NCBI RefSeq assembly: GCF_000204925.1
Contig: NC_015435.1
Location: forward strand, 1,257,160 to 1,321,159
Source: Metallosphaera cuprina Ar-4
GTDB lineage: Archaea > Thermoproteota > Thermoprotei_A > Sulfolobales > Sulfolobaceae
Reading direction: 5' to 3'
Length of the DNA stretch: 64,000 nt
A program made the translations under genes and the position numbers. A model generated the notes under the pieces. It saw only the letters and a list, made by a program, of their open reading frames with translations, ran no database searches and was not told the origin of the DNA. Each line of letters begins with the position of its first letter. Within the stretch, counting starts at the first letter, position 1. Shown here piece by piece: positions 56,317 to 64,000 of this stretch.

Positions 56317-59136
56317 ATGGACTCTTCAGCATTCTTCAACGAGATCGCAAAAAAATGGCAGGATATATGGGAAAAAAGGAAAGTATTTGACGCTAACCCT
56401 TCAAGTAAGGATAAGTACTTTATAACTGTAGCTTTCCCTTATACTAACAGTCCTCTACATATTGGCCACGGTAGAACGTACGTAACTGCAGATATCGTGG
56501 CTAGATATCAACGCATGATAGGTAAGAACGTTCTCTTCCCTTTCGCCTTCCAGTTCACAGGTACCCCTATCCTTTCCATCTCAGAGGCTATAAAGAGGGG
56601 AGATAAGGATATAATAAACGACTTCTTCACTTTATATAAGATTGATGAGGAGAAAATAAAGGAGTTTCAAGATCCTCTCAAGTTGGCACAATACTTTAAG
56701 GAGGATATGGAGAGGATGGCCAGAGCTCTGGGGCTTAGCGTTGATTGGAGAAGGGAATTTACAACCGTCGACCCTAGGTTTGAGCAGTTTATAAGGTGGC
56801 AATTCAAAAGATTAAGAGACAAAGGGTTCGTAGTCACTTCAACGGACGCAGTTGGGTTCTGTCCTAATGATAACTTCCCCGTTGGTATGCATGACACAAA
56901 AGGTGACGTCGAGCCTGAAATTCAGGAGATTGACTTAATAGAGTTTGAGGGAAAGGACCTGGTCTTCCCCGTAGCGACCTCAAGACCAGAGACCGTTTTT
57001 GGATCCAACTCAATTTTGATAAATCCTGAATCTAAATACGTAATAGTTAGGGGCTCTCATTGGGTTTTGTCTAAGGAATCCTTCCAAAAGCTCTCTTATC
57101 AACGTGAGTTAGTTCCTGAAAGGGAAATAGAAGGGAAAGAGTTACTTGGCGTAACAGTTAAGAATCCCATTACTGGGAAAGACGTGAAGGTATACCCAAG
57201 TAAGTACGTGGATCCAAAAACGGGAACGGGCTCCGTTATGGGTGTCCCAGCCCACGAGCCTTTGCACTATCTAGCTTTATCTGAGGTCTTGGACGAAGTT
57301 GAAGTTATTCCAGTAATATCTACAGAGGGATATGGTGACTTCCCTGGGCCCGAAGTACTAACCCTATCAGGAACCAAGAACCCTGCAGAATTGAAAGATT
57401 ATATTGATTCACTTTATAGGGAGGAGTACTATAAAGGCGTCGTTAGAGATGACGTAGTAGATTTGGTTCCAGACTACATGAGACCCTTAATAAAGGAGAG
57501 GGTTGTGGGGAAAAGGGTTCCAGAGGCTAGAAAAGCTGTAGTTGAGCTCTTGAGAAGCCTGGGTAAACACGATACAATATATGAGGTACTTAACGGGCCT
57601 ATTTATTGCAGATGTGGAACCGAGATAGTAGTTAAGGTAATAAGAGATCAATGGTATATCGATTACGATAACCCGTTCTGGAAGTCGTGGACTTTGAAGG
57701 CTTTAGACCAGATAGATGTAGTGCCAGAGAGCTCTAAGAGAGATCTAGCTAGGGCCATCTTTTCTTTAAAGAAGAGGGCTTGCTCTAGAACTAGAGGCCT
57801 CGGAGTTAAACTTCCTTGGGACGAGTCGCAGATAATTGACAGTTTGAGCGATTCCACGATCTACATGGCCTTCTATACCATTTCCCATAAACTGAATTAC
57901 GATCCTGAGAAACTAAACGAGGAGTTTTGGAATTACGTGATGCTAGGTAACGGAAACCCGATTGACTTATCCAAGTCTATTGGTATACCTGAGGACGAAC
58001 TTAAGGCTTTGAGAGAGGAGTTCTCCTATTGGTATCCTCTAGATTCTAGGCATAGCGGAAGGGACTTAGTTCAAAATCACTTACCATACATGATTTACAA
58101 TCACTTAGCTATATTTGGCGAAAACCTTGTTCCAAGAAGGATAGTAGTTAACGGTTTCGTGAGGGTTGGAGGGAAGAAGATGAGTAAGAGTTTTAGGAAC
58201 ATTTATCCTTTGTACAAAGCGATAGAGGAGTACGGCGTAGATCCCGTTAGGTTGGCCTTAACTGTTTCCTCCGAACTCTCAGAGGATACCGACTTTGACA
58301 CGAGCTCGATTAAAGCCATTACTGACCAACTTAGGAGAATGTATGATCTAGCCGTAAATGTGTCTAAACTAAAGAGCTCAGGTGAAAACGGCCTGCCAGA
58401 AAAATGGTTGCTTTCCCTTATTCATTATAAGGTTAGAGAAGTCAATGACCTAATGAACTCGTTAGACTTTAGAAAGGCCTTCAACGTTATCTTATATGAG
58501 TTCTATGATATAGTTAGAGATTACATAAGCATGGTAAATTTCCCTAACAAGTACACCCTGAAGACAGTTCTTAACATATGGAGCAGACTGATCTCTCCTG
58601 GGGCACCTCATATAGCCGAGGAAATATGGAGCATGTTTAACGAAGATTTAGTCTCGCTACAAAGATATCCATCTCCTGAAGAGTTACAGGTAGACGGTCA
58701 GGCTTTAGTTCAATTGGAGTACATAAGGTATTTAATAGAGCAGGTTAAAGCACTAGCCTCTCTTACAAATAAGCAGCCTGAGAAGCTTATAATATACGTC
58801 TCGAATTCAGACGAGCTTGGATTGCTGAGGGCTGTATTAAGAGGATTAAAGGATAGAAATAACCTTCGTGAGCTAAGTTCCGCCATCGGGCTAAGGGAGG
58901 AGAATCTTAAGACTTTGCTTGAGAAGATACAAACCTTGCCATCCACGTTAAGAGACTTTATTACTGTTTATTCCATTGATGAGTTTAAGACCATAATAGA
59001 TAACCTCAATTTCCTAATGAGGAAACTTGATGTTGACGAGATCCAAGTTTACAGATCAGACGACTCATCCGCGCCTGATATTAAGGGGAAGAAGAACAGT
59101 ACCTTACCGTTAATGCCTGGTATAGTTATCCTCTAG
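56317..59136 (+). CDS. leuS: Leucyl-tRNA synthetase
   Basis: 939 aa, archaeal/eukaryotic type. HIGH appears in PLHIGHGRTYVTAD and KMSKS in GKKMSKSFRN. The editing domain (about 200-380) contains the threonine-rich TSRPETVFGSNS and GTGSVMGVPAHEP. A C-terminal anticodon-binding region ends the protein. It charges tRNA-Leu and edits isoleucine and methionine mischarging. An A/T-rich promoter at about 56285-56305 precedes it, and it is followed 10 bases later by the next gene on the same strand. Confidence 0.96.
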   Translation: MDSSAFFNEIAKKWQDIWEKRKVFDANPSSKDKYFITVAFPYTNSPLHIGHGRTYVTADIVARYQRMIGKNVLFPFAFQFTGTPILSISEAIKRGDKDIINDFFTLYKIDEEKIKEFQDPLKLAQYFKEDMERMARALGLSVDWRREFTTVDPRFEQFIRWQFKRLRDKGFVVTSTDAVGFCPNDNFPVGMHDTKGDVEPEIQEIDLIEFEGKDLVFPVATSRPETVFGSNSILINPESKYVIVRGSHWVLSKESFQKLSYQRELVPEREIEGKELLGVTVKNPITGKDVKVYPSKYVDPKTGTGSVMGVPAHEPLHYLALSEVLDEVEVIPVISTEGYGDFPGPEVLTLSGTKNPAELKDYIDSLYREEYYKGVVRDDVVDLVPDYMRPLIKERVVGKRVPEARKAVVELLRSLGKHDTIYEVLNGPIYCRCGTEIVVKVIRDQWYIDYDNPFWKSWTLKALDQIDVVPESSKRDLARAIFSLKKRACSRTRGLGVKLPWDESQIIDSLSDSTIYMAFYTISHKLNYDPEKLNEEFWNYVMLGNGNPIDLSKSIGIPEDELKALREEFSYWYPLDSRHSGRDLVQNHLPYMIYNHLAIFGENLVPRRIVVNGFVRVGGKKMSKSFRNIYPLYKAIEEYGVDPVRLALTVSSELSEDTDFDTSSIKAITDQLRRMYDLAVNVSKLKSSGENGLPEKWLLSLIHYKVREVNDLMNSLDFRKAFNVILYEFYDIVRDYISMVNFPNKYTLKTVLNIWSRLISPGAPHIAEEIWSMFNEDLVSLQRYPSPEELQVDGQALVQLEYIRYLIEQVKALASLTNKQPEKLIIYVSNSDELGLLRAVLRGLKDRNNLRELSSAIGLREENLKTLLEKIQTLPSTLRDFITVYSIDEFKTIIDNLNFLMRKLDVDEIQVYRSDDSSAPDIKGKKNSTLPLMPGIVIL

Positions 59137-59146
59137 GTGTAATCTC

Positions 59147-59854
59147 TTGGAGCTGTTAAGTACCCAAGAATTGCTTGAAAGAGTAGGAAAGATGATAAAC
59201 TCTTCAGTTGAGAGGATAGTTGTCCTGACAGGTAAACTAAGCGAACTGTTAGCCCAGGACTTACTAAGAAAGGCCGCTAGTGGAATCGACGTTACTTTAA
59301 TAACTTCGGATCTAAACTGGGGTAGATGGCTTGAGAACAGAGCTAAAGGATATATGAGGGAGGAGGAGGAAAAGATATCTAAAGAAATTAAAAAGTTGTC
59401 AGAGAGCATAGAGTTATACTCCAGGTTACCCTGGATAGTTCTTGTTTTGGTAGGAGCCATATGGATAGTCCTCTTTTTACGTAGGCTTGGTCAGCTTGAG
59501 ATCATAGGAAGTATAGTAGTTGGACTTGCCGTGTTCTCATATGTGTTCTACTTTTCCTACAAGAGAAGAAGAGACTGTAAAGAGGAGATAACGGTAAAAG
59601 TAGAAAATAGGAAAAGGATGAGTGAGGAGTATAAAGGGATTAGGGAGAGTTTAGCTAAAAAGATGCACGTAATAGAGGTGGATTTCGACGTAAGTTTTAG
59701 CGTAGTTATCTCAGATTCAAGTGCAATAATTACTTCTACACCTCTTGAGACTGAGAGTGAGAGAGGTTATCACGTTATAACAGAACTGAGCAGTGAGGAT
59801 GCAATAAAAATAACGAACTTTATATCGTCTACGCGATCCTTGAAACGGCCTTAA
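59147..59854 (+). CDS. Membrane protein with a split PLD-like fold
   Basis: 235 aa, TTG start. Residues 1-65 resemble half of a phospholipase D-type fold (VERIVVLTGKLSELLAQDLLRKAASGIDVTLITSD). A charged coil, a transmembrane hairpin (LPWIVLVLVGAIWIVLFL and IIGSIVVGLAVFSYVFYF) and a second coil follow. A second fold half ends the protein (HVIEVDFDVSFSVVISDSSAIITSTPLE). No HxK catalytic motif is visible, so enzymatic activity is unlikely. It follows leuS by 10 bases and overlaps the convergent aminopeptidase gene. Confidence 0.6.
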   Translation: MELLSTQELLERVGKMINSSVERIVVLTGKLSELLAQDLLRKAASGIDVTLITSDLNWGRWLENRAKGYMREEEEKISKEIKKLSESIELYSRLPWIVLVLVGAIWIVLFLRRLGQLEIIGSIVVGLAVFSYVFYFSYKRRRDCKEEITVKVENRKRMSEEYKGIRESLAKKMHVIEVDFDVSFSVVISDSSAIITSTPLETESERGYHVITELSSEDAIKITNFISSTRSLKRP

Positions 59855-62168
59855 GTATCTCCAATCCCTGTTGTATGCCCTTCTCGGCCCCCTTTATCTG
59901 GTTTTCCTTGAAGAACCTTTCAATTTCCTCCTCTCTTCCAACTCCTAGTAATGGTATGACATCCGCCATAACTCTCCCAAAGATACCTGTCCCTCCGTAA
60001 ATCTCAGCAACTTTCTTCGCGTGCAGTTTAATCCATTCCCAAACCGCCTCCCTTACAGAAGGGTAAAATAATGAATATTGAATTGACCTAATTATATCCT
60101 GTTTCTTCATCTCTCCAGTGAAGACCATACTCAATACGTTTACTACTGTATATGGCGACTTCATGGATAATATAGCGTTAAGTATTCTCACCTTTTCCTC
60201 ATCAAATTTTGAACTCCTATAGTTATGTAGTAATTCGTCCAGAGCTTTTGAGCCCTTTGATACAGCGTAAGCCACAGCTACCGCGCTCTTTAGATCTCCA
60301 TCCAGCAGTTCATAATTTCTAAATTGCTCTGAAAGCGAGCTTGCGAATTCAGGATCCATTTTAGATAGGTTGATAGCAAGGATAGAGAACGTCCTTCTAC
60401 CTATTTCGTCTTCTCTTCCCTTCCACTTGTTTACTTGTGTGCTGTGAAATTCGATCGCAATGTTTCCATATTTTTCTGCGTTAATTGCATAAAGGAAAGA
60501 TAATTGATCGGCTAACTCTAACACGGGTAAATGACTTTCAGCATTGATCAACTTTTTCACAAGCGATATGTATTCTTCTTTACTAATCTTACCAGCCAAT
60601 AAAAACGCGAAGTAATCGTTGATTAGTCCCCACTGTTCCTCAGCTGTCAATTTGGTGGCTAAAACTGGAGCCAGTTCGTTGTATAATACTCTGTAAAACC
60701 CCGCCTTATCTAAGTTCACCTTTATACTGTCTACCTTTTCTCCAACTTTTATCTCCAAGTGTTTGTCTTCCATCATTACGTCCTTTCTCTTTCCATTAAC
60801 TTCTATAGTAATAGGAATAGGGTACGTCTTATCGGGAACGGGAAGTAGACCAAACCTCTCCTGTGTCAATTTTATGGTATCATCATTAACTTCAACCTTC
60901 ACAACGGGATAGCCTTCGTTTAAGATCCATGCAGGCATGATCTTTGAAACAGGTTTTCCTGAGGTCTCCTCAAGACTGGCCCATAGATCCCTCCCTTCAG
61001 CGTTACTATAGCTATATCTTTTAAGGTAACTCGAAATTCCCTTCTTAAACTCATCCTTACCAATGTAAGACTCAATCATCCTGAGGATTGAAGCTCCCTT
61101 ACCGTAACTAATGTCGTCAAATATTTGTTCCACTTCCTGAGGAGTGTTTACAGTAGCCTCTATGGGATGAGTGGTTGGTATAGAGTCTTTGAGAAGCGCA
61201 CCAGCTGTCTCATCTAATAGAAACTCCCCCCACATATGCCAATTCGGTCTTAACATATCAATGATTTTGTAGCTCATGAATGTGGCGAAACTTTCGTTAA
61301 GCCATAGATCATTCCACCATTTCATTGTAACTAGATCTCCAAACCATTGGTGAGCAAGCTCGTGAGCCACAACTTCAGCAACCCTCCTGACGTTCGAAAA
61401 TCCAGACCTTTCGTCAGCTAACAAAGCCGTTTCCCTAAACGTTATAGCACCCCAGTTCTCCATAGCTCCAAAGGCGAACTCCGGGACTGCAATTAAGTGT
61501 ACCTTGGGCAGTTGATATTTGATTCCAAAGTACTCTTCATATGTTTTAATGAAATCTCTAGCTAGTTCCCCCGGAAGTTTAGCCTTAGATATTTTACCGG
61601 GTACGGTCGCCACTATTATCTCCGGTTTATTTTCTATTTTAAATTCCTCAAACTTTCCTATTCCTACATAGAGTAGATACGTTGACATGGGTGGCGTTTC
61701 TTGGAATTCATATATTACCTTCCCATCGCTATCCTTTACGTTCATTACAGGCATGTTAGAGATGACTTGAAGACCCTTATTCACGCCTATCTTAAGCTTA
61801 AATTTTGCCTTGAATGCAGGATGATCGACGCAGGGGATGAACTCTCTAGCGTGACTTGACTCAAATTGGGTAGAAATCATGTGAGTTCCATCATAGGGAG
61901 CTCGGTAAATCCCCACTAAAGAATCTCTAACTTTCCCAGAAAAATGAACTGTTAACTTTCCTTTTAACTTTCCTGTCCTTATTTTAACTTTGTCATCGTG
62001 TACCTCGAAGTCAAGATCTAAACCATTACTTTCAACCTTTGATATCGTAAGTCCGGATGAATCTAGCTCCAAATCTCTTTCCGTCTCTAGATCAATAGTT
62101 TCCACTCCTTTATAGGCTAACTCCTTAAAGTCAAACTCTACAAAAATATCGTACAGATTTATTTTCAT
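59829..62168 (-). CDS. M1-family zinc aminopeptidase
   Basis: 779 aa. GAMENWGAITFRE (substrate-binding GxMEN), zinc-binding VAHELAHQWFGDLVT and the distal Glu ligand in NDLWLNESFATFM are visible. The four-domain layout matches tricorn-interacting factor F2/F3 and eukaryotic puromycin-sensitive aminopeptidases. It removes N-terminal residues from peptides, downstream of the proteasome. The protein has no signal peptide, so it is cytoplasmic. Confidence 0.95.
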   Translation of the reverse strand: MKINLYDIFVEFDFKELAYKGVETIDLETERDLELDSSGLTISKVESNGLDLDFEVHDDKVKIRTGKLKGKLTVHFSGKVRDSLVGIYRAPYDGTHMISTQFESSHAREFIPCVDHPAFKAKFKLKIGVNKGLQVISNMPVMNVKDSDGKVIYEFQETPPMSTYLLYVGIGKFEEFKIENKPEIIVATVPGKISKAKLPGELARDFIKTYEEYFGIKYQLPKVHLIAVPEFAFGAMENWGAITFRETALLADERSGFSNVRRVAEVVAHELAHQWFGDLVTMKWWNDLWLNESFATFMSYKIIDMLRPNWHMWGEFLLDETAGALLKDSIPTTHPIEATVNTPQEVEQIFDDISYGKGASILRMIESYIGKDEFKKGISSYLKRYSYSNAEGRDLWASLEETSGKPVSKIMPAWILNEGYPVVKVEVNDDTIKLTQERFGLLPVPDKTYPIPITIEVNGKRKDVMMEDKHLEIKVGEKVDSIKVNLDKAGFYRVLYNELAPVLATKLTAEEQWGLINDYFAFLLAGKISKEEYISLVKKLINAESHLPVLELADQLSFLYAINAEKYGNIAIEFHSTQVNKWKGREDEIGRRTFSILAINLSKMDPEFASSLSEQFRNYELLDGDLKSAVAVAYAVSKGSKALDELLHNYRSSKFDEEKVRILNAILSMKSPYTVVNVLSMVFTGEMKKQDIIRSIQYSLFYPSVREAVWEWIKLHAKKVAEIYGGTGIFGRVMADVIPLLGVGREEEIERFFKENQIKGAEKGIQQGLEILKAVSRIA

Positions 62169-62483
62169 AAATTGAGACGTGAACTATTGACTAAAAAGCT
62201 AACCGTATCTCTCCGCATTTAGAAGCTATCAAGATCCAATTATCGTGAAGTTTGATTTTATTCTATATACTAATCTTCAGTCCGACGAGTTTGTGCTCTT
62301 TCTTGAATTACTAGCATTACTAAGTAAATCTGAAAGGATTTATTATTAGATAAGAATTGATATCTTACTTCATCCGTTAAAATTTGATACCTAAATATGG
62401 GAGTCTATATTGAGGTATTATCATTAGTAGTACTTAACTTAATATCGCAAGGTTTATAAACGTCAATAGCGTATTAACATTCA
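62169..62483. other. 315-base intergenic region upstream of the Sul7d gene
   Basis: No gene seen. A/T-rich, with the divergent starts of the aminopeptidase (minus) and the chromatin protein (plus) at its ends. It contains the strong Sul7d promoter at 62453-62460. Confidence 0.55.
62453..62460 (+). promoter_or_regulatory. TATA box of the Sul7d chromatin gene
   Basis: TTTATAAA is centred about 28 bases before the ATG at 62484, a near-consensus archaeal TATA box with essentially leaderless spacing. This fits a very highly expressed gene. Confidence 0.65.
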
Positions 62484-62672
62484 ATGGCAACCAAAATAAA
62501 GTTCAAATATAAGGGCCAAGATCTGGAAGTGGATATAAGCAAAGTGAAGAAGGTTTGGAAAGTAGGGAAGATGGTATCGTTCACTTACGACGACAATGGC
62601 AAGACAGGTAGGGGAGCAGTAAGCGAGAAAGATGCCCCTAAAGAGCTATTATCTATGATAGGGAAGAAGTAA
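62484..62672 (+). CDS. Sul7d (Sso7d/Sac7d-family) DNA-binding protein
   Basis: 62 aa. Near-identical in core to Sso7d: [34 protein letters not shown], then [18 protein letters not shown]. The small SH3-like barrel with C-terminal helix binds the DNA minor groove, kinks it and stabilises it against heat. Strong TATA box upstream and a T-rich terminator downstream. Confidence 0.97.
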   Translation: MATKIKFKYKGQDLEVDISKVKKVWKVGKMVSFTYDDNGKTGRGAVSEKDAPKELLSMIGKK

Positions 62673-62686
62673 AGGGCCCTAGTCAG

Positions 62687-62698
62687 TTTTTATTTTTT
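62687..62698 (+). terminator. T-rich terminator after the Sul7d gene
   Basis: The non-template strand carries TTTTTATTTTTT about 15 bases after the stop codon. Archaeal RNA polymerase terminates at such T tracts without a hairpin. Confidence 0.6.
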
Positions 62699-62851
62699 AG
62701 ATTTCTAGTTTACGAGTTTATTGTTAAGTGTTTTTACGATTAAAGTGTAATAATATATCGGATCAATGAATATCGTTCAGAAGAGCTTGAGTATATCCTT
62801 AGGTTTATACTCTATTTTATAAACTATGGAGTGTAAGAAAGTTGATCTCAA

Positions 62852-63205
62852 ATGAGAATAGCCGTAACATATGATAAGGAACAGACTCTAAAACCTTTGG
62901 AGGAAGCCGAGATAATAGCTATAATAGACGAGGAGAAGAAAGAAGTAGAACAGTACGAGAACCCTGGGTACGGTATGAGTAAGGAAATGACCATGCATGC
63001 TATATTGGAACTAGAACCCGAGGCGATTGTAGTGAAGAACCAATTCCTATGTCCAGGGTCTTATATGATGAGTTACGGTAGGCTGAAGTACATTCCGACT
63101 CAATACAATTCACTGAACGATGTTTTGCAGCATTTGGAAGAAATAAAGAAGAATATAAGAGAAGACCTTGACGAAGAGATGTATGCAGAGGCCTATCCAG
63201 AATAA
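62852..63205 (+). CDS. NifX/NifB-like (dinitrogenase Fe-Mo cofactor domain) protein
   Basis: 117 aa. MRIAVTYDKEQTLKPL start and the EAEIIAIIDEEKKEVEQYENPG segment match the NifX/YaaE-like fold. AIVVKNQFLCPGSYMMSYGR follows, with a single Cys. In non-diazotrophs such proteins have unknown roles, possibly metal- or cofactor-binding. TATA-like ttttataaac precedes the ATG. Confidence 0.7.
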   Translation: MRIAVTYDKEQTLKPLEEAEIIAIIDEEKKEVEQYENPGYGMSKEMTMHAILELEPEAIVVKNQFLCPGSYMMSYGRLKYIPTQYNSLNDVLQHLEEIKKNIREDLDEEMYAEAYPE

Positions 63206-63241
63206 ATTTTTATTTATATATAGCGAAAATTCTTGATTCAA

Positions 63242-63601
63242 ATGGTTGATCATATTATAGAAGTTTTAATTTTTATTTTTTCACTTATTATAACTTGGGT
63301 TATTGTATCTGTACCAGTCTGGTTATCTGCCAAACTATTCTCGTCCCACGCAAGCTTGGGCAAGGCAATGTTGGCTACCTTTTTAGCTCTTCTAATTTTT
63401 TTCCTACTAGCGAGATTAATAAGTCCACTCAGTCACCTCTTAGGCCTCTTAATTGGGTTCGTAGCCGTTTTATGGGTTTTCAAAGAGATATTTGATGTTG
63501 GTTGGCTTAGTGCATTGGGAATCGCGATAGTGACCTTCATAATAACAATAATACTGCTCATAATTTTAGCCGCTGTAGGTCTTGGGCTTGGCCTACTCTG
63601 A
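63242..63601 (+). CDS. Small polytopic membrane protein
   Basis: About 119 aa from ATG 63242, with four hydrophobic helices and almost no charged residues between them. The TATA element tttatata (about 63213-63220) gives leaderless spacing to this ATG rather than to the TTG three codons upstream. No family recognised. Confidence 0.65.
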   Translation: MVDHIIEVLIFIFSLIITWVIVSVPVWLSAKLFSSHASLGKAMLATFLALLIFFLLARLISPLSHLLGLLIGFVAVLWVFKEIFDVGWLSALGIAIVTFIITIILLIILAAVGLGLGLL

Positions 63602-63652
63602 AAGTTTCATATTTAAACATTGCTGCTAAAGTGTCATTTGGAGCGTTTTGAA

Positions 63653-64000
63653 CTAGGGTTTGATCTTTGAAATGAAGAAACCCTCGCTTTGATCTAAACT
63701 AGGGTAGGTTCTCATCACCCTCATCCACACCTTACTCCTTTTGTATCCGAAGTGTGCAGGGTCATTTGTCACTTTCTCAAGGTATTTAGAGTAGATCTCA
63801 ACTTGCTTCTCTCCCTCTTCCGGGAAAAGCGAACAGGTGGAGTAAACTATTTCTACTCCAGACGAAAACGCATTCTTCAGTATCTCCCTTTGGATCCTAA
63901 CAAGTTTATTCAATTCAGTTTTTGTCAGTCTAAAGGGAATTGAGGGATCCACGTTTATTGTTCCGCTATTAGAGCAGGGCGCGTCTATGAGTATCTTATC
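63653..64000 (-). CDS. RsmB/NOP2-type RNA m5C methyltransferase, C-terminal part (runs off the window)
   Basis: At least 115 residues, open to the window edge. Motif IV reads LIDAPCSNSGT, with the Cys that releases RNA, and motif VI reads IVYSTCSLFPEEGE, with the attacking Cys. These are the two hallmarks of tRNA/rRNA cytosine-C5 methyltransferases. The 5' part, with the SAM-binding motif, lies beyond 64000. Confidence 0.9.
   Translation of the reverse strand, partial: DKILIDAPCSNSGTINVDPSIPFRLTKTELNKLVRIQREILKNAFSSGVEIVYSTCSLFPEEGEKQVEIYSKYLEKVTNDPAHFGYKRSKVWMRVMRTYPSLDQSEGFFISKIKP

Overview
The window is a stretch of chromosome from a thermoacidophilic crenarchaeon of the order Sulfolobales. 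The markers are a Sul7d (Sso7d/Sac7d-type) chromatin protein, the Sulfolobales-type SSB, Orc1-2/Cdc6-2, geranylgeranyl reductase, hexaprenyl diphosphate synthase, MTA phosphorylase II with a C-terminal Cys-rich motif, and a four-subunit succinate dehydrogenase with an HdrB-like third subunit. A malonyl-CoA reductase (35.6-36.7 kb), an acetoacetyl-CoA thiolase, and a FoxA/FoxG-like oxidase pair, together with GC that looks moderate by eye, point to a CO2-fixing Metallosphaera-like organism. The genus is an inference. Genes are tightly packed with 1-40 base overlaps, GTG and TTG starts are common, and many TATA boxes lie 25-30 bases before a start codon, as expected for leaderless archaeal mRNAs. 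I saw no rRNA, tRNA, insertion sequence or CRISPR array.

Layout. 0-4.7 kb: SSB, a PqqD-like protein, a MoeA fusion, then homoserine kinase and a cystathionine gamma-synthase-type enzyme. 4.7-8.6 kb (minus): sdhABCD. 8.7-14.8 kb: HAD phosphatase, DUF2070 membrane protein, geranylgeranyl reductase, small unknowns, a degenerate metallophosphoesterase and an isoaspartyl peptidase. 14.8-20.2 kb (plus): membrane protein, a second reductase of the geranylgeranyl reductase type, an Lrp regulator, MTAP, an unknown, hexaprenyl diphosphate synthase and a RimK-type ATP-grasp ligase. 20.4-25.7 kb: cbiF/cbiL, slipin, a thermopsin-like protease, an NfeD-like protein, a two-domain GGCT-like protein and pterin carbinolamine dehydratase.

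25.7-29.5 kb: a 445-base non-coding region in front of orc1-2 and its coiled-coil partner gene, then isocitrate dehydrogenase and a methyltransferase. 29.8-37.3 kb: a large secreted S53 protease, an uncharacterised three-gene coiled-coil cluster, malonyl-CoA reductase and a SpoIIM-like protein. 37.4-48.1 kb: dihydroxyacid dehydratase, MsrA, and translation or RNA genes (a TGS pseudo-GTPase, RNase HII, NMD3, DUF424, aIF2-beta, the tRNA methylthiotransferase, a KH protein, RIO1, aIF1A), with the thiolase and a PD-(D/E)XK nuclease-like protein. 48.3-54.9 kb: a crotonase, an ABC exporter, the FoxG/FoxA-like pair and a SelW-like protein. 55.2-64 kb: a peptide-modifying-type radical SAM enzyme, LeuRS, a PLD-like membrane protein, an M1 aminopeptidase, Sul7d, small proteins and the end of an RNA m5C methyltransferase.

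The observations most worth following up are: the conserved RIO1 N-terminus, encoded in frame but without a usable start codon, consistent with a one-base frameshift; a TGS protein that has lost the G1, G3 and G4 motifs of a DRG/Obg GTPase; a two-gene respiratory module without a subunit II; a radical SAM enzyme of the peptide-modifying type together with an unlinked PqqD-like protein; an uncharacterised coiled-coil cluster beside malonyl-CoA reductase; and candidate structured RNAs near 4.7 and 20.4 kb.
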